DNA from: Variovorax sp. YR216
GTDB lineage: Bacteria > Pseudomonadota > Gammaproteobacteria > Burkholderiales > Burkholderiaceae_C
Reading direction: 5' to 3'
Length of the DNA: 64,000 nt
Assembly: GCF_900107745.1 (NCBI RefSeq)
Contig: NZ_FNRO01000028.1
Coordinates: 1-64,000 of the forward strand
Part shown: positions 1 through 9,286 of the stretch, piece after piece
How positions within the stretch are numbered: the stretch's first letter is position 1
Layout: every line of letters starts with the position of its first letter
Notes under the pieces: generated by a model
Databases searched by the model: none
The model's input: only the letters and a program-made list of their open reading frames with translations
What the model was told of the DNA's origin: nothing
Position numbers and translations under genes: made by a program

Positions 1-589
1 TTCCTCCATGGAGGCTTGTCCAACACCTGCCCTCAGGCCGCTGTCGCGCTCGGCGCTGTCGTGTCGCACGGGCAGGTATCGGACAACCCTAAACCTGAGC
101 GGTCAGTCGCCCTCCGAGCGCGAACGACAGGTCCTCGGCATTGGTGCCGGCCATGGGCCCGTCGGACTCACGCTCCTGGCCCTGAGCACTTGTCCAACAG
201 GCAGCGATCCATGCAGGCCCGACAACCGGCTTGAAAAAGGCAACCGATACTGGCATCTCGCATCGCGCTGTTCTCTGGAGGCACCAGAGATATGCGATCA
301 ACGATGGCGGCCTGGTGCTTTTAACCTATCAGCGGTATCAACGTCCCTGAACTCATCGCGATTGTCGGGTCGGATCCGAGCAACCCGCACCCGGGGGACA
401 TCGGGCATGGTCGGGCATCCACAGGCAAGCTCGGCCGAAAATGTGCGAGTTCAAACAGCGCTTCGTTTCAACGCCGCCGCCCCTCACCGGCAGATCGCGC
501 GCCGTCGTCGCGCACGTGGCGCTTGATGAGCATCAGCCTGTCATGCTGCCCAGTCAGCACATCCTGCAACGCCCGCAGCTGCTGCAACA
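1..589. other. Left edge, no gene recognised
   Basis: I see no convincing gene in this stretch. The open frames on both strands have arginine- and proline-rich translations typical of GC-rich antisense, with no recognisable motif and no good ribosome binding site. An 11-base direct repeat (CTTGTCCAACA at 15-25 and 189-199) is the only structure noticed. This stretch lies downstream of the last gene of the benzoate cluster. Confidence 0.4.
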
Positions 590-1570
590 TCAGTCGAGGC
601 GGATGTCGCGCTCCTTGATCAGCGAGCCCCATCGCGCCAGTTCCTTGTTCAGGTGCTCGGCCAGCGCCTGCGGCGTCGAACCGATCGGCTCGGCCCCCAC
701 GCCTTCGAGCTTCCTGAGGATCTCAGGCTGCCGCATGGCGGCGATGAGCGCCCTGTTGAGTTTCGCAACCACATCGGCGGGCGTGCCAGCTGGTGCAAAC
801 ACGCCAAACCATGGCGAAACCTCGTAGCCGGGCACGCCTGCCTCTGCAATCGTCGGCACATCGGGCAGCGCGGAAGAGCGCCGGGCCGAGGTCACGCCCA
901 GCGCACGCAGCTTGCCCGACTGGATGTGCGGCCGCGCTGAGGTGATGCTGTCGAACATCAGGTCGACCTGGCCGCCCAGCATGTCGGTCACCGCCGGGCC
1001 GCTGCCCTTGTACGGGATGTGCAGCAGTTGCAGGCCTGCCATGGAGGAAAACACTTCGCCCGCCAGATGGATGGACGTGCCATTTCCAGCCGACGCATAG
1101 GTCAGCTTGCCGGGCTCGCTCCTCGCGTGGGCCATGACCTCCTTGACCGATTTGTCCTTGCTGCGGGCGGCGTTCACCACGAGCACGTTCGGCACCACGG
1201 CCAGCAGGCTGACGGGCGCGAAGTCCTTGACCGGGTCGTAGCCGAGCTTGGCGTACAGCGCTTTGTTGGTCGCCATGCCGATTGAGGTGATCATGATCGT
1301 GTAGCCGTCCGCAGGCTGCTTGGCCACATAGTCGGCGCCGATGTTGCCGCCAGCCCCTGGCCGGTTCTCGATCACGAAGGGCTGGCCGAGATCCTGTGCA
1401 ACCCGGTCGCCCACGGTGCGGGCGATGACATCCATCGCCCCGCCCGGCGGAAACGGCACGATCCACCTTACGGGCTTGGTGGGCCAGTTGGCTGCGGTCT
1501 GCGCCATGGCTGCGCCCGGCAGCGCGAGGAGTGCGACCAGCAGGGCCAGGGCTCTTCGGTGCATGGTCAT
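590..1570 (-). CDS. Bug/TctC-family tripartite tricarboxylate transporter substrate-binding protein
   Basis: A 326-residue periplasmic solute receptor of the Bug (TctC) family, which binds carboxylates and works with TctAB-type membrane proteins. The sequence shows a signal peptide (residues 1-23, ending AMA-Q), the family signature KPVRWIVPFPPGG at about residues 32-44, an ENRPGAGG loop, and a full-length two-lobe domain. It is the last gene of the minus-strand benzoate cluster, 3 bases after catC. No tctA or tctB partner is in the window, as is common for orphan Bug receptors in Burkholderiales. The ligand cannot be read from sequence. Position suggests an aromatic acid or pathway intermediate, which is inference. 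Confidence 0.9.
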   Translation of the reverse strand: MTMHRRALALLVALLALPGAAMAQTAANWPTKPVRWIVPFPPGGAMDVIARTVGDRVAQDLGQPFVIENRPGAGGNIGADYVAKQPADGYTIMITSIGMATNKALYAKLGYDPVKDFAPVSLLAVVPNVLVVNAARSKDKSVKEVMAHARSEPGKLTYASAGNGTSIHLAGEVFSSMAGLQLLHIPYKGSGPAVTDMLGGQVDLMFDSITSARPHIQSGKLRALGVTSARRSSALPDVPTIAEAGVPGYEVSPWFGVFAPAGTPADVVAKLNRALIAAMRQPEILRKLEGVGAEPIGSTPQALAEHLNKELARWGSLIKERDIRLD

Positions 1571-1573
1571 GGC

Positions 1574-1852
1574 TTAGACGATGGAAGAGGGATGCTTGGC
1601 CAGAGCGGTGACCGTGATCTTCATGAACGGAAAGAGCGGCAACCGGCTCAACGTGTCGTGCAGCTCGTCATTGCTCTCCACGTCGAACACGCTGTAGTTG
1701 GCGTACTCGCCCACCACGCGCCAGAGATGAGGCCACTTGCCCGAGCTCTGCAACTGCTGCGAGTAGGCCTTCTCTTCGGCCTTGATGCGGGCCGCTTCCT
1801 CTGGCGCGAGGGTGGACGGAATGTTGACGATCATGTGGACGAGATAAAGCAT
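1574..1852 (-). CDS. catC: Muconolactone delta-isomerase
   Basis: A 92-residue protein matching the usual size of CatC, which converts (+)-muconolactone to 3-oxoadipate enol-lactone in the catechol branch of the beta-ketoadipate pathway. Recognisable features are the start MLYLVHMIVNIP, the EEKAYSQQLQ helix, the W-P-H-L-W-R-V-G-Y segment and the SRLPLFPFM motif near the C-terminus. The start at 1852 is preceded by a good AAGGA ribosome site. An upstream in-frame extension runs into the pcaD antisense and is not real. It sits between pcaD and the Bug gene, far from catA and catB, but in the same strand and cluster. Confidence 0.95.
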   Translation of the reverse strand: MLYLVHMIVNIPSTLAPEEAARIKAEEKAYSQQLQSSGKWPHLWRVVGEYANYSVFDVESNDELHDTLSRLPLFPFMKITVTALAKHPSSIV

Positions 1853-1869
1853 GGGGAGTCCTTTCGGGT

Positions 1870-2706
1870 TCAGGAAGCGTGCTGCAGGGATGCAAGAAAC
1901 TGGAGAACGGCCTGGTCGAACGCTTGCGGCGCTTCCAGGTTGGACAGATGCGAGGCAGGCACCACCGCCAGATGCGCGCCGACGATTCCCGCCTGCATCG
2001 CCTGGGCGTCGGCCACGGTCGTGACCGGGTCCGATGCGCCCGCCAGCACCAGCGTGGGTGTGGTGATGCGGCCCAGGTCGCCGCGCAGGTCCGACGTCGC
2101 CAGGGCCTCGCAGCACGCGGCGTAGCCTTGCGGCGCGATGCCGGCGATCCAGCTTTGCGCGCGTTGCACAGTGGAAGGCTGCGTGTTCACGAAATCCGCG
2201 CTGAACCACCGACCAGGGGACGACTCGGCCAGGGCCCTCATGGCGGCCTCGCCGCCTTCGCGGACCATCGCGGCCCGCTCGTTCCAGCCTTGCGCCGCGC
2301 CGATCTTGGCCGCGCTGTTGCAGACTGCGATGGCGTCGAAGCGGTCGCCCGCGTGGACGCCCAGCCACAGACCGGTGTGGCCGCCCATCGAAATGCCGCA
2401 AAAGGCAGCCCGCTTGATGTCCAGCGCGTCCAGCACGGCCAGCACGTCCTGCCCCAGGTCCGCAAAGCTGTAGGGACCGGGTGTGACCGGGCTGCCGCCG
2501 TGGCCACGTGTGTCGTAGCGGATAAGTCGGTAGTCCTTGGAGAACGCGGCGACCTGCTGGTCCCACATCTCCAGCGTGGTGCCCAGCGAGTTGGACAGGA
2601 TCAGCGCGGGCGCGGCGGCATCGCCATCCTCCGTGACGCGGAACGCACCGCGCGCAGTATTCAATGAGAGCGACGACGAAGGTTTGGGTTGCGGCAAGAC
2701 GTCCAC
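1870..2706 (-). CDS. pcaD: 3-oxoadipate enol-lactonase
   Basis: A 278-residue alpha/beta hydrolase that hydrolyses 3-oxoadipate enol-lactone to 3-oxoadipate. The nucleophile elbow CGISMGG places the catalytic Ser near residue 106. RYDTRGHG lies upstream at about 63-70, and the acid and His are expected in the GASDP and PASHLSN segments. The length is slightly above the usual 260 or so because of a short N-terminal extension, and a start a few codons downstream is possible. It lies 3 bases downstream of pcaF and 17 bases upstream of catC, consistent with one transcript. The alpha/beta hydrolase fold is certain; the specific name rests on both motif and context. Confidence 0.9.
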   Translation of the reverse strand: MDVLPQPKPSSSLSLNTARGAFRVTEDGDAAAPALILSNSLGTTLEMWDQQVAAFSKDYRLIRYDTRGHGGSPVTPGPYSFADLGQDVLAVLDALDIKRAAFCGISMGGHTGLWLGVHAGDRFDAIAVCNSAAKIGAAQGWNERAAMVREGGEAAMRALAESSPGRWFSADFVNTQPSTVQRAQSWIAGIAPQGYAACCEALATSDLRGDLGRITTPTLVLAGASDPVTTVADAQAMQAGIVGAHLAVVPASHLSNLEAPQAFDQAVLQFLASLQHAS

Positions 2707-2709
2707 CTT

Positions 2710-3915
<1,206 letters not shown>

Positions 3916-3948
3916 GGGGTCTCTCTTTTAGGTGGATGTCGGGTGCCA

Positions 3949-4617
3949 TCACGCGCGGGTGGACGACTCGACAGCAGCGATGGGCAAACCCACGATGCCT
4001 TCGAGCGCTTCGCGGCTCAGCCCTTCGACGGCGTCGATCAGCTGCAGGCCCTGCGCCGTACACGCGAAGGTCGCGAGGTCGGTGTAGACGCGCTTGACGC
4101 AGGCCAGGCCGGTCAATGGGTAGGTGCACTTCTCGACCAGCTTGCTCACGTTCTGCTTGGTCAGCAAGTCCATCATGACCCAGGTCTGCTTGGAACCGAT
4201 GGCCAGGTCCATGGCACCGCCCACGGCCGGGATGGCGCCCCGCTCGCCGGTGCTCCAGTTGGCCAAGTCGCCGGTGGCAGAGACCTGAAAGGCGCCGAGC
4301 ACGCAGATGTCCAGGTGGCCGCCGCGCATCATCGCGAAGCTGTCGGCGTGGTGGAAGAAGGCCCCGCCGGGCAGCAGCGTCACGGGCTGCTTGCCGGCGT
4401 TGATGAGGTCGTAGTCTTCCGCACCGGCCGCGGGGGCCGGCCCCATGCCGAGGATGCCGTTCTCGCTGTGCAGAATTACCTCGCGGCCGGCCGGCAGATG
4501 GTTGGCGACCAGCGTCGGCTGGCCGATGCCCAGGTTGACGACGGCGCCGTCGAAGATGTCCTGAGCCACGCGTGCGGCGAGCTGGTCCTTGGTGCGACGC
4601 TGGTAGTTCATGCTCAT
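3949..4617 (-). CDS. pcaJ: 3-oxoadipate CoA-transferase subunit B
   Basis: A 222-residue beta subunit of the succinyl-CoA:3-oxoadipate CoA-transferase. The catalytic Glu is in the HSENGILGMGP motif (around residue 52). The N-terminal ARVAQDIFDGAVVNLGIGQPT segment is diagnostic of the B subunit. It starts inside the stop of pcaI (4-base ATGA overlap at 4614-4617), so the two subunits are translationally coupled, as expected for a heteromer. It could in principle act on acetoacetate as well, since sequence alone separates these activities poorly. The neighbouring pcaF and pcaD favour 3-oxoadipate. Confidence 0.93.
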   Translation of the reverse strand: MSMNYQRRTKDQLAARVAQDIFDGAVVNLGIGQPTLVANHLPAGREVILHSENGILGMGPAPAAGAEDYDLINAGKQPVTLLPGGAFFHHADSFAMMRGGHLDICVLGAFQVSATGDLANWSTGERGAIPAVGGAMDLAIGSKQTWVMMDLLTKQNVSKLVEKCTYPLTGLACVKRVYTDLATFACTAQGLQLIDAVEGLSREALEGIVGLPIAAVESSTRA

Positions 4618-5312
4618 GCTGCCTTCTTGAAGCCGCCGGCCTGTGTGGCGACGCGGTCGATCCGGACGATCTTGTTGACGAAGATGCCGGGCGTGACGAT
4701 GGTCTCCGGGTCCAGCGTGCCGAGTTCCACGATGTCGTGCACCGTGGCGATGGTGCGCTGCGCGGCCATTGCCATCACAGGGCCGAAGTTGCGCGCAGCC
4801 TTGCGGTAGACCAGGTTGCCCCAGCGGTCGCCGGTCTCGGCCTTGATCAAGGCCACGTCGGCGTGGATTGGGTACTCCAGCACGTACTGCTTGCCATCAA
4901 TCTCGCGGGTCTCGCGGTCGCCTGCGAGCTGCGTGCCGAAACCCGTGGGGCAGAAGAACGCGCCGATGCCGGCACCGGCCGCGCGGATGCGCTCGGCCAG
5001 GTTGCCCTGAGGCACGAGTTCGAGCTCCAGCTTGCCCGCGCGGTACAGGCCGTCGAACACCTGGCTGTCCGCCTGCCGCGGGAAGCTGCAGATGATCTTG
5101 CGCACGCGACCCGCCTGCAGCAGCGCGGCGAGCCCCACTTCGGCATTGCCGGCGTTGTTGTTGACGACCGTGAGGTCCTTCGCACCCTGCACGATCAGGC
5201 CGTCGATGAGTTCGTTGGGAATGCCGGCCGTGCCGAAACCGCCGATCAGGACGGTGGCACCGTCCTGGATGCCGGCCATGGCCTCGGCGACCGAGGCAAT
5301 CTTGTTGATCAT
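4614..5312 (-). CDS. pcaI: 3-oxoadipate CoA-transferase subunit A
   Basis: A 232-residue alpha subunit that partners PcaJ to activate 3-oxoadipate with succinyl-CoA. It shows the glycine-rich CoA-transferase motif VLIGGFGTAGIPNELI at about 21-36, VNNNAGNAEVGL near 50, and the long AGAGIGAFFCPTGFGT loop. The start at 5312 follows a GGAG-type ribosome site. The gene sits after the Bug remnant and benK, and before pcaJ with which it overlaps. Hydroxyquinol-derived 3-oxoadipate made by the second catabolic cluster in this window would also have to pass through this enzyme. Confidence 0.94.
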   Translation of the reverse strand: MINKIASVAEAMAGIQDGATVLIGGFGTAGIPNELIDGLIVQGAKDLTVVNNNAGNAEVGLAALLQAGRVRKIICSFPRQADSQVFDGLYRAGKLELELVPQGNLAERIRAAGAGIGAFFCPTGFGTQLAGDRETREIDGKQYVLEYPIHADVALIKAETGDRWGNLVYRKAARNFGPVMAMAAQRTIATVHDIVELGTLDPETIVTPGIFVNKIVRIDRVATQAGGFKKAA

Positions 5313-5343
5313 GAGAATTTCTCCTTCAAGAGACGATGGCGGC

Positions 5344-5520
5344 TCAGTCCAGCACCACGCCGGAAATCTTCACGCGCTCGTCCTGCGCGTGCCGGTCCTG
5401 CGGCAAGGCGTCCACCGGACGGCCTGCCAAGTACGGCACGACTATGCGAACCGGCTTGCAGGGAGAGTCCTGCGCCAGCGCCGGGCCGGCGCAGGAAACG
5501 GTCATGCCCAGGATGGCCAT
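5344..5520 (-). pseudogene. Remnant of a second Bug/TctC receptor gene
   Basis: A 58-codon open frame begins with a signal peptide (ILGMTVSCAGPALAQ), then reads KPVRIVVPYLAGRPVDALPQ, a decayed form of the Bug signature KPVR-IVPF-PGG--D seen intact in the gene at 590-1570. The last residues (KISGVVLD) resemble a typical Bug C-terminal end. This suggests that an internal deletion joined the two ends of a gene of about 320 codons. It lies between benK and pcaI. The decayed signature and lost body make function unlikely. The remnant call is solid for the N-terminus and tentative for the C-terminus. Confidence 0.6.
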
Positions 5521-5578
5521 GACAAGTCTCAGCTTCTGCACCTTGTTCACTACCTGGCGGATGCTGCGCGCCAGCTGA

Positions 5579-6940
5579 TCACTTCGCGGCGACCGCTGGG
5601 GTGCCGGACGGCACGGGGCTGTCGGCACCGTGTGCCTGCCCCGCACGCCCATGCTGGATGCAGAACACCGCGACCGCCGCGATCACCGCCGGCAAAGCGA
5701 TGGCCAGGAAGTTCTGCTCCAGCGGCAAGGCCATCGCCACCAGGCTGCCGATCACGATGGGCGCCAGGATGGCACCGCTGCGGCCGACGCCCGAGGCCCA
5801 GCCGATGCCGGTGGAGCGCACGGCCATGGGGTAGTACTGGCCCACGTAGGCATAGGTCACGATCTGCGTGCCGATGGTCGAGGCGCCAGCCAGGCCGACC
5901 AGCGCGTACAGCACCGAGGTGGGCACCGAGTAACCCAGCAGGCTGATCGACACCGCCGCCAGCAGGTACATGCCGACCAGCACGTACTTGATGTGGAAGC
6001 GATCGGCAAGCCAGCCCCCGCCAATGGCCCCGAACATGCCGCCGAAGTTCAGCACCAGCACGAAGGTCAGCGCCGATCCGAGCGTGTAGCCGGCACCGGC
6101 CATCAGCTTGGTGAGCCAGGAGCTGAGCGCATAGACCATGAACAGGCACATGAAGAAGGCGATCCAAAACATCACGGTGCTGAACCCCCTGCCGTCCTGG
6201 AACAGCTTGCCGATGGGCGCGCTGGTGTCGCGGTCTTGCTGCGGCAGGTCGAAGGAATCGCCCGGCTGCGGCCGGTAGCCTGGGCTCAACTGCGCGGCGA
6301 TGTGCTGCAACCGGGCCTTCTGCCCCGTCTTGATCAGGAAGGGCATGGACTCGGGCATGAACGTCAGGATCACCGGAATCAGCAGCACCGGCAACCCTGC
6401 GGCCAGGAACACGGACTGCCATCCATAGCTCTCTAACAGTCCCTTGCCTACCACGGCGGCCAGCATGCCGCCCACCGCATATCCGCTGAACATCAGCGTG
6501 ACCATGGTGCTTCGGATCTTGCGCGGCGAGTATTCCGTCATCTGCGCCACCACGTTCGGCATCACACCTCCAATGCCCAAGCCGGCGAGGAAGCGCGTGA
6601 CGCTGAAGGTGACCGGGTCGCTCGTGAGGCCGGCCGCTGCGGTGAACAGGCTGAACAGCGCGATGCAGATCGCGATCGCGCGCCGGCGGCCGATGCGGTC
6701 GGCAATCGTACCGAGGAAGATCGCGCCGAACATCATGCCGAACAGCGCCGAGCTGACCATGAAGCCCGCGTTGGTCGGGCTCACGCCCATCCCCTTCATG
6801 ATCGACGGCAGGGCGATGCCTGCGACGGCCAGGTCGTAACCGTCGAAGATGATGATCAGGGCGCACCAGAGCAGGACGCCCCGATGGAAGCCGTTGAATT
6901 TGGCTTCGTCCGCCAGCTTGTGCAGGTCGATGTGTTTCAT
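5579..6940 (-). CDS. benK: Benzoate:H+ symporter, AAHS family MFS transporter
   Basis: A 453-residue inner-membrane permease of the aromatic acid:H+ symporter family, with about twelve hydrophobic segments. It has the AAHS motif D-G-Y-D-L-A-V-A-G in helix 1 (residues 33-41), the loop 2-3 signature GTIADRIGRRRA, and MPESMPFLI between helices 6 and 7. These match BenK/PcaK transporters. Its place 25 bases after benD makes benzoate the likely substrate. Muconate (MucK type) or 4-hydroxybenzoate cannot be excluded from sequence. The C-terminal tail after the last helix is short and cytoplasmic. Confidence 0.88.
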   Translation of the reverse strand: MKHIDLHKLADEAKFNGFHRGVLLWCALIIIFDGYDLAVAGIALPSIMKGMGVSPTNAGFMVSSALFGMMFGAIFLGTIADRIGRRRAIAICIALFSLFTAAAGLTSDPVTFSVTRFLAGLGIGGVMPNVVAQMTEYSPRKIRSTMVTLMFSGYAVGGMLAAVVGKGLLESYGWQSVFLAAGLPVLLIPVILTFMPESMPFLIKTGQKARLQHIAAQLSPGYRPQPGDSFDLPQQDRDTSAPIGKLFQDGRGFSTVMFWIAFFMCLFMVYALSSWLTKLMAGAGYTLGSALTFVLVLNFGGMFGAIGGGWLADRFHIKYVLVGMYLLAAVSISLLGYSVPTSVLYALVGLAGASTIGTQIVTYAYVGQYYPMAVRSTGIGWASGVGRSGAILAPIVIGSLVAMALPLEQNFLAIALPAVIAAVAVFCIQHGRAGQAHGADSPVPSGTPAVAAK

Positions 6941-6965
6941 GATTGTCTCCGTGGAGTTGTCCTGC

Positions 6966-7760
6966 TCAGCCCAGGTCGCCGCCGGCGACGGCCAGAACCG
7001 AGCCGGTGATGTAGGAGGATTCGTCGGACGCGAGGAACAGGATCGGGGCCACCTGCTCGTCGATGGTTCCGTAGCGGTGCATAAGGCTCGAGTCCTTGGT
7101 CTGGTCGATGACGCCCTGGTACCACGCCGTCTCTGTGGCGGTGGGCTGACTCGGCAACGCTTGGTTGCGCGGCACGCGCCGTGGCGGCGCGTCGGTGCCG
7201 CCGGGGGCCGTGGCGTTGATGCGGATGCCGTTGCGCGTATGCTCCATCGCCAGTGACGCGGTCAGCGCGTTTACGCCCCCCTTGGCCGCCGAATACGGCA
7301 CACGATGCACCCCCCGGGTGGCCACCGACGAGACGTTGACGATCACGCCACTCTGGCGCTCCACCATGTGCGGCAAGACCGCACGGCAGCACCACAGCGT
7401 GGGGAACAGCGAGCGGCGGATCTCCGCTTCGATCTGCTGCTCTTCGTAGTGCTCGTAGGGCTTGGCCCAGATCGTGCCGCCCACGTTGTTGACCAGCACG
7501 TCAACGCGGCCGAAGTGCGCCAGGCAATGCGCCACGGCATGCTGCGCGCCGGCAAAGGTCTCGAGGTCGGCCTGCGCCGCAGCGGCCGCGCCGCCGGCCT
7601 CGCGGATCTGCGTGACCACCTCGTCCACGATGTCCGACCGGTCCACGGCGAGTACCCGGCCGCCCTCGGCCGCGATGCGCAGCGCCACGCCGCGCCCGAT
7701 GCCCTGGGCCGCGCCGGTGACCAGCACGACCTTGTCCTCAAAGCGTTTAGCGGTGTTCAT
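6966..7760 (-). CDS. benD: Benzoate cis-diol dehydrogenase (1,6-dihydroxycyclohexa-2,4-diene-1-carboxylate dehydrogenase)
   Basis: A 264-residue short-chain dehydrogenase that oxidises and decarboxylates the benzoate cis-diol to catechol with NAD+. It shows the Rossmann motif VTGAAQGIGRG at about 14-24, the NVGG (NAG-equivalent) motif, catalytic Ser in VIVNVSSVATRG, and the YSAAKGG Tyr/Lys pair. The segment TAPGGTDAPPRR is characteristic of BenD. Its start overlaps the benC stop by 4 bases (ATGA at 7757-7760), indicating coupled translation. It is the fourth gene of the benABCD set. Confidence 0.95.
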   Translation of the reverse strand: MNTAKRFEDKVVLVTGAAQGIGRGVALRIAAEGGRVLAVDRSDIVDEVVTQIREAGGAAAAAQADLETFAGAQHAVAHCLAHFGRVDVLVNNVGGTIWAKPYEHYEEQQIEAEIRRSLFPTLWCCRAVLPHMVERQSGVIVNVSSVATRGVHRVPYSAAKGGVNALTASLAMEHTRNGIRINATAPGGTDAPPRRVPRNQALPSQPTATETAWYQGVIDQTKDSSLMHRYGTIDEQVAPILFLASDESSYITGSVLAVAGGDLG

Positions 7761-8776
7761 GCTGTCACCGTCTGGTTGGGCGTGAACTTCTCATAGTGGA
7801 AGCTGGCCGGCGTGATGGCCTCTGCCTTGAAGTGCTTTTGCACGGCATCCACCATCGGCGGCGGGCCGCACAGGTACACGTCGACATTGCCGCCGTGCAG
7901 CGCCTGTGCGGGCATGTGCTGGGTCACGTAGCCCTGGTGTTCATGCACGGTCTTCGGGTCCGCGACACAGGTGCCGAAAGTGAAGCCGGGAATGCGGCGG
8001 GCGTACTCGACGAGTCGGTCTACCATCACCAGGTCCTGGTCGCGCGTCACGCCGTAGATCAGGTGTACGGGCTGCTGAGTGCCATGCTGCGCGATGACCT
8101 CCAGCATGGACAGGAACGGTGCCAGCCCTGTGCCGCCCGCCAGGAACAGCAGCGGCCGCGTGACGGCCCGCAGGTAGAAGGTGCCCAGCGGGCCGGTCAT
8201 CTGCAACGGCTGGCCAGCGGCGGCAACGCCAAGCCAACTGCTCATCAGGCCACCTGGTACCTGCTTGATCATGAACGTCATGCGCTTGTTGCCAGGCGCC
8301 GAGCTGAACGAGTACGAGCGGTGCTGCCCACTGCCCGGCACGTCGATGTTCACGTACTGGCCGGGAAGGAACACCGGCGCCTCGGCCGGGATGTCCAGCA
8401 CCAGTTCATAGGCCGCGTCAGCGAACAGCGTCACCTCGCTGACCGCGGCAGCGAATTGGGCGGTACCGGTCTTGCAAGCCGTCGACGGCACGGGCACGGA
8501 GATCACGCAGTCCGATTTGGGAATCATCTGGCAGGTCAGCACCAGGCCTTCGTCTGCCTCGTCCTGCGTGAGCGCCTCGTCGATGTAGTCGTCGCCCAGG
8601 TCGTAGCTGCCCGTCTCCGCGCGGCATTTGCAGGTGCCGCACACGCCGTCGGAGCAATCCATCGGCAGGTTGATGCGGTGGCGGAAGGCCGCGTCCAGCA
8701 CCTTCTCGTTGGCGCCGCATTCGACGAAGCGGGTGACCCCGTCGTCGAAGTTCAGGGCGATGCGGTAGTTGTTCAT
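7757..8776 (-). CDS. benC: Benzoate 1,2-dioxygenase reductase component
   Basis: A 339-residue electron-transfer protein. An N-terminal plant-type [2Fe-2S] ferredoxin domain (Cys41, Cys46, Cys49, Cys82) is fused to a ferredoxin-NADP-reductase-like part that binds FAD (RSYSFSS at about 153-159) and NADH (LAGGTGLAPFLSML). It passes electrons from NADH to the BenAB oxygenase. Length and domain order match BenC/XylZ. It is preceded by benB with an 18-base gap and overlaps benD by 4 bases. Confidence 0.96.
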   Translation of the reverse strand: MNNYRIALNFDDGVTRFVECGANEKVLDAAFRHRINLPMDCSDGVCGTCKCRAETGSYDLGDDYIDEALTQDEADEGLVLTCQMIPKSDCVISVPVPSTACKTGTAQFAAAVSEVTLFADAAYELVLDIPAEAPVFLPGQYVNIDVPGSGQHRSYSFSSAPGNKRMTFMIKQVPGGLMSSWLGVAAAGQPLQMTGPLGTFYLRAVTRPLLFLAGGTGLAPFLSMLEVIAQHGTQQPVHLIYGVTRDQDLVMVDRLVEYARRIPGFTFGTCVADPKTVHEHQGYVTQHMPAQALHGGNVDVYLCGPPPMVDAVQKHFKAEAITPASFHYEKFTPNQTVTA

Positions 8777-8794
8777 CGTGCGTCTCCCCGCATG

Positions 8795-9286
8795 TCAGAG
8801 GTGGTAGATGTCGACGACCTGGCTGATGTAGTCGTCTTTCAACACGATCTTCTTGCGGGCGAACAGGTAGCCCGCGTCGCCGCCCTTGCGCAGCGTTGCG
8901 AAAATGGTGCCGAAGTAGTGGTCGGTCTTCTTGTAGCGGTGGCTCAGCGTGTGGAAGTTGTAGCGGATGTCCACCGCGTCGCCACGGTCCTCCAGCACTT
9001 CCACATTGCTCAGCATGTGGGTGGTGCGCGTCTCGGGCATGGAGGCGCTGGAGCGCTCGGTCTTGATGCGGAACACGCGGTCTTCCAGCCCATTGCGGCT
9101 GGGGTAGTAGATCAGCGAGATCTGGCTGTGCGGGTCGTCGGTGAGCTGGTCGTCGTCGTCCCAGGCGGGCATCCAGTATTCGGCATCCGGCGCATAGAGC
9201 TGGAGCCATTGCTCGAACTCGCGGTCGTCCAAGTGGCGCACTTCGCGGTACAGGAAGGCGCAGATGGCGTCGTGGTTCGCGCTCAT
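8795..9286 (-). CDS. benB: Benzoate 1,2-dioxygenase small (beta) subunit
   Basis: A 163-residue subunit of the ring-hydroxylating dioxygenase, of the SnoaL-like fold, which stabilises the alpha3beta3 hexamer. Characteristic features are FLYREVRHLDDREFEQWL at the N-terminus, YAPDAEYWMPAW, and the RVFRIKTERSSASMPETRT segment. The ATG at 9286 overlaps the benA stop (ATGA, 9283-9286). A much longer in-frame upstream extension is only benA antisense-frame noise and should not be used as the start. It carries no metal ligands, as normal for this subunit. Confidence 0.96.
   Translation of the reverse strand: MSANHDAICAFLYREVRHLDDREFEQWLQLYAPDAEYWMPAWDDDDQLTDDPHSQISLIYYPSRNGLEDRVFRIKTERSSASMPETRTTHMLSNVEVLEDRGDAVDIRYNFHTLSHRYKKTDHYFGTIFATLRKGGDAGYLFARKKIVLKDDYISQVVDIYHL

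Noticed and set aside
15..199. 11-base direct repeat CTTGTCCAACA at 15-25 and 189-199
   Set aside because: Too short and without a gene or symmetry nearby to be called an operator or attachment site.
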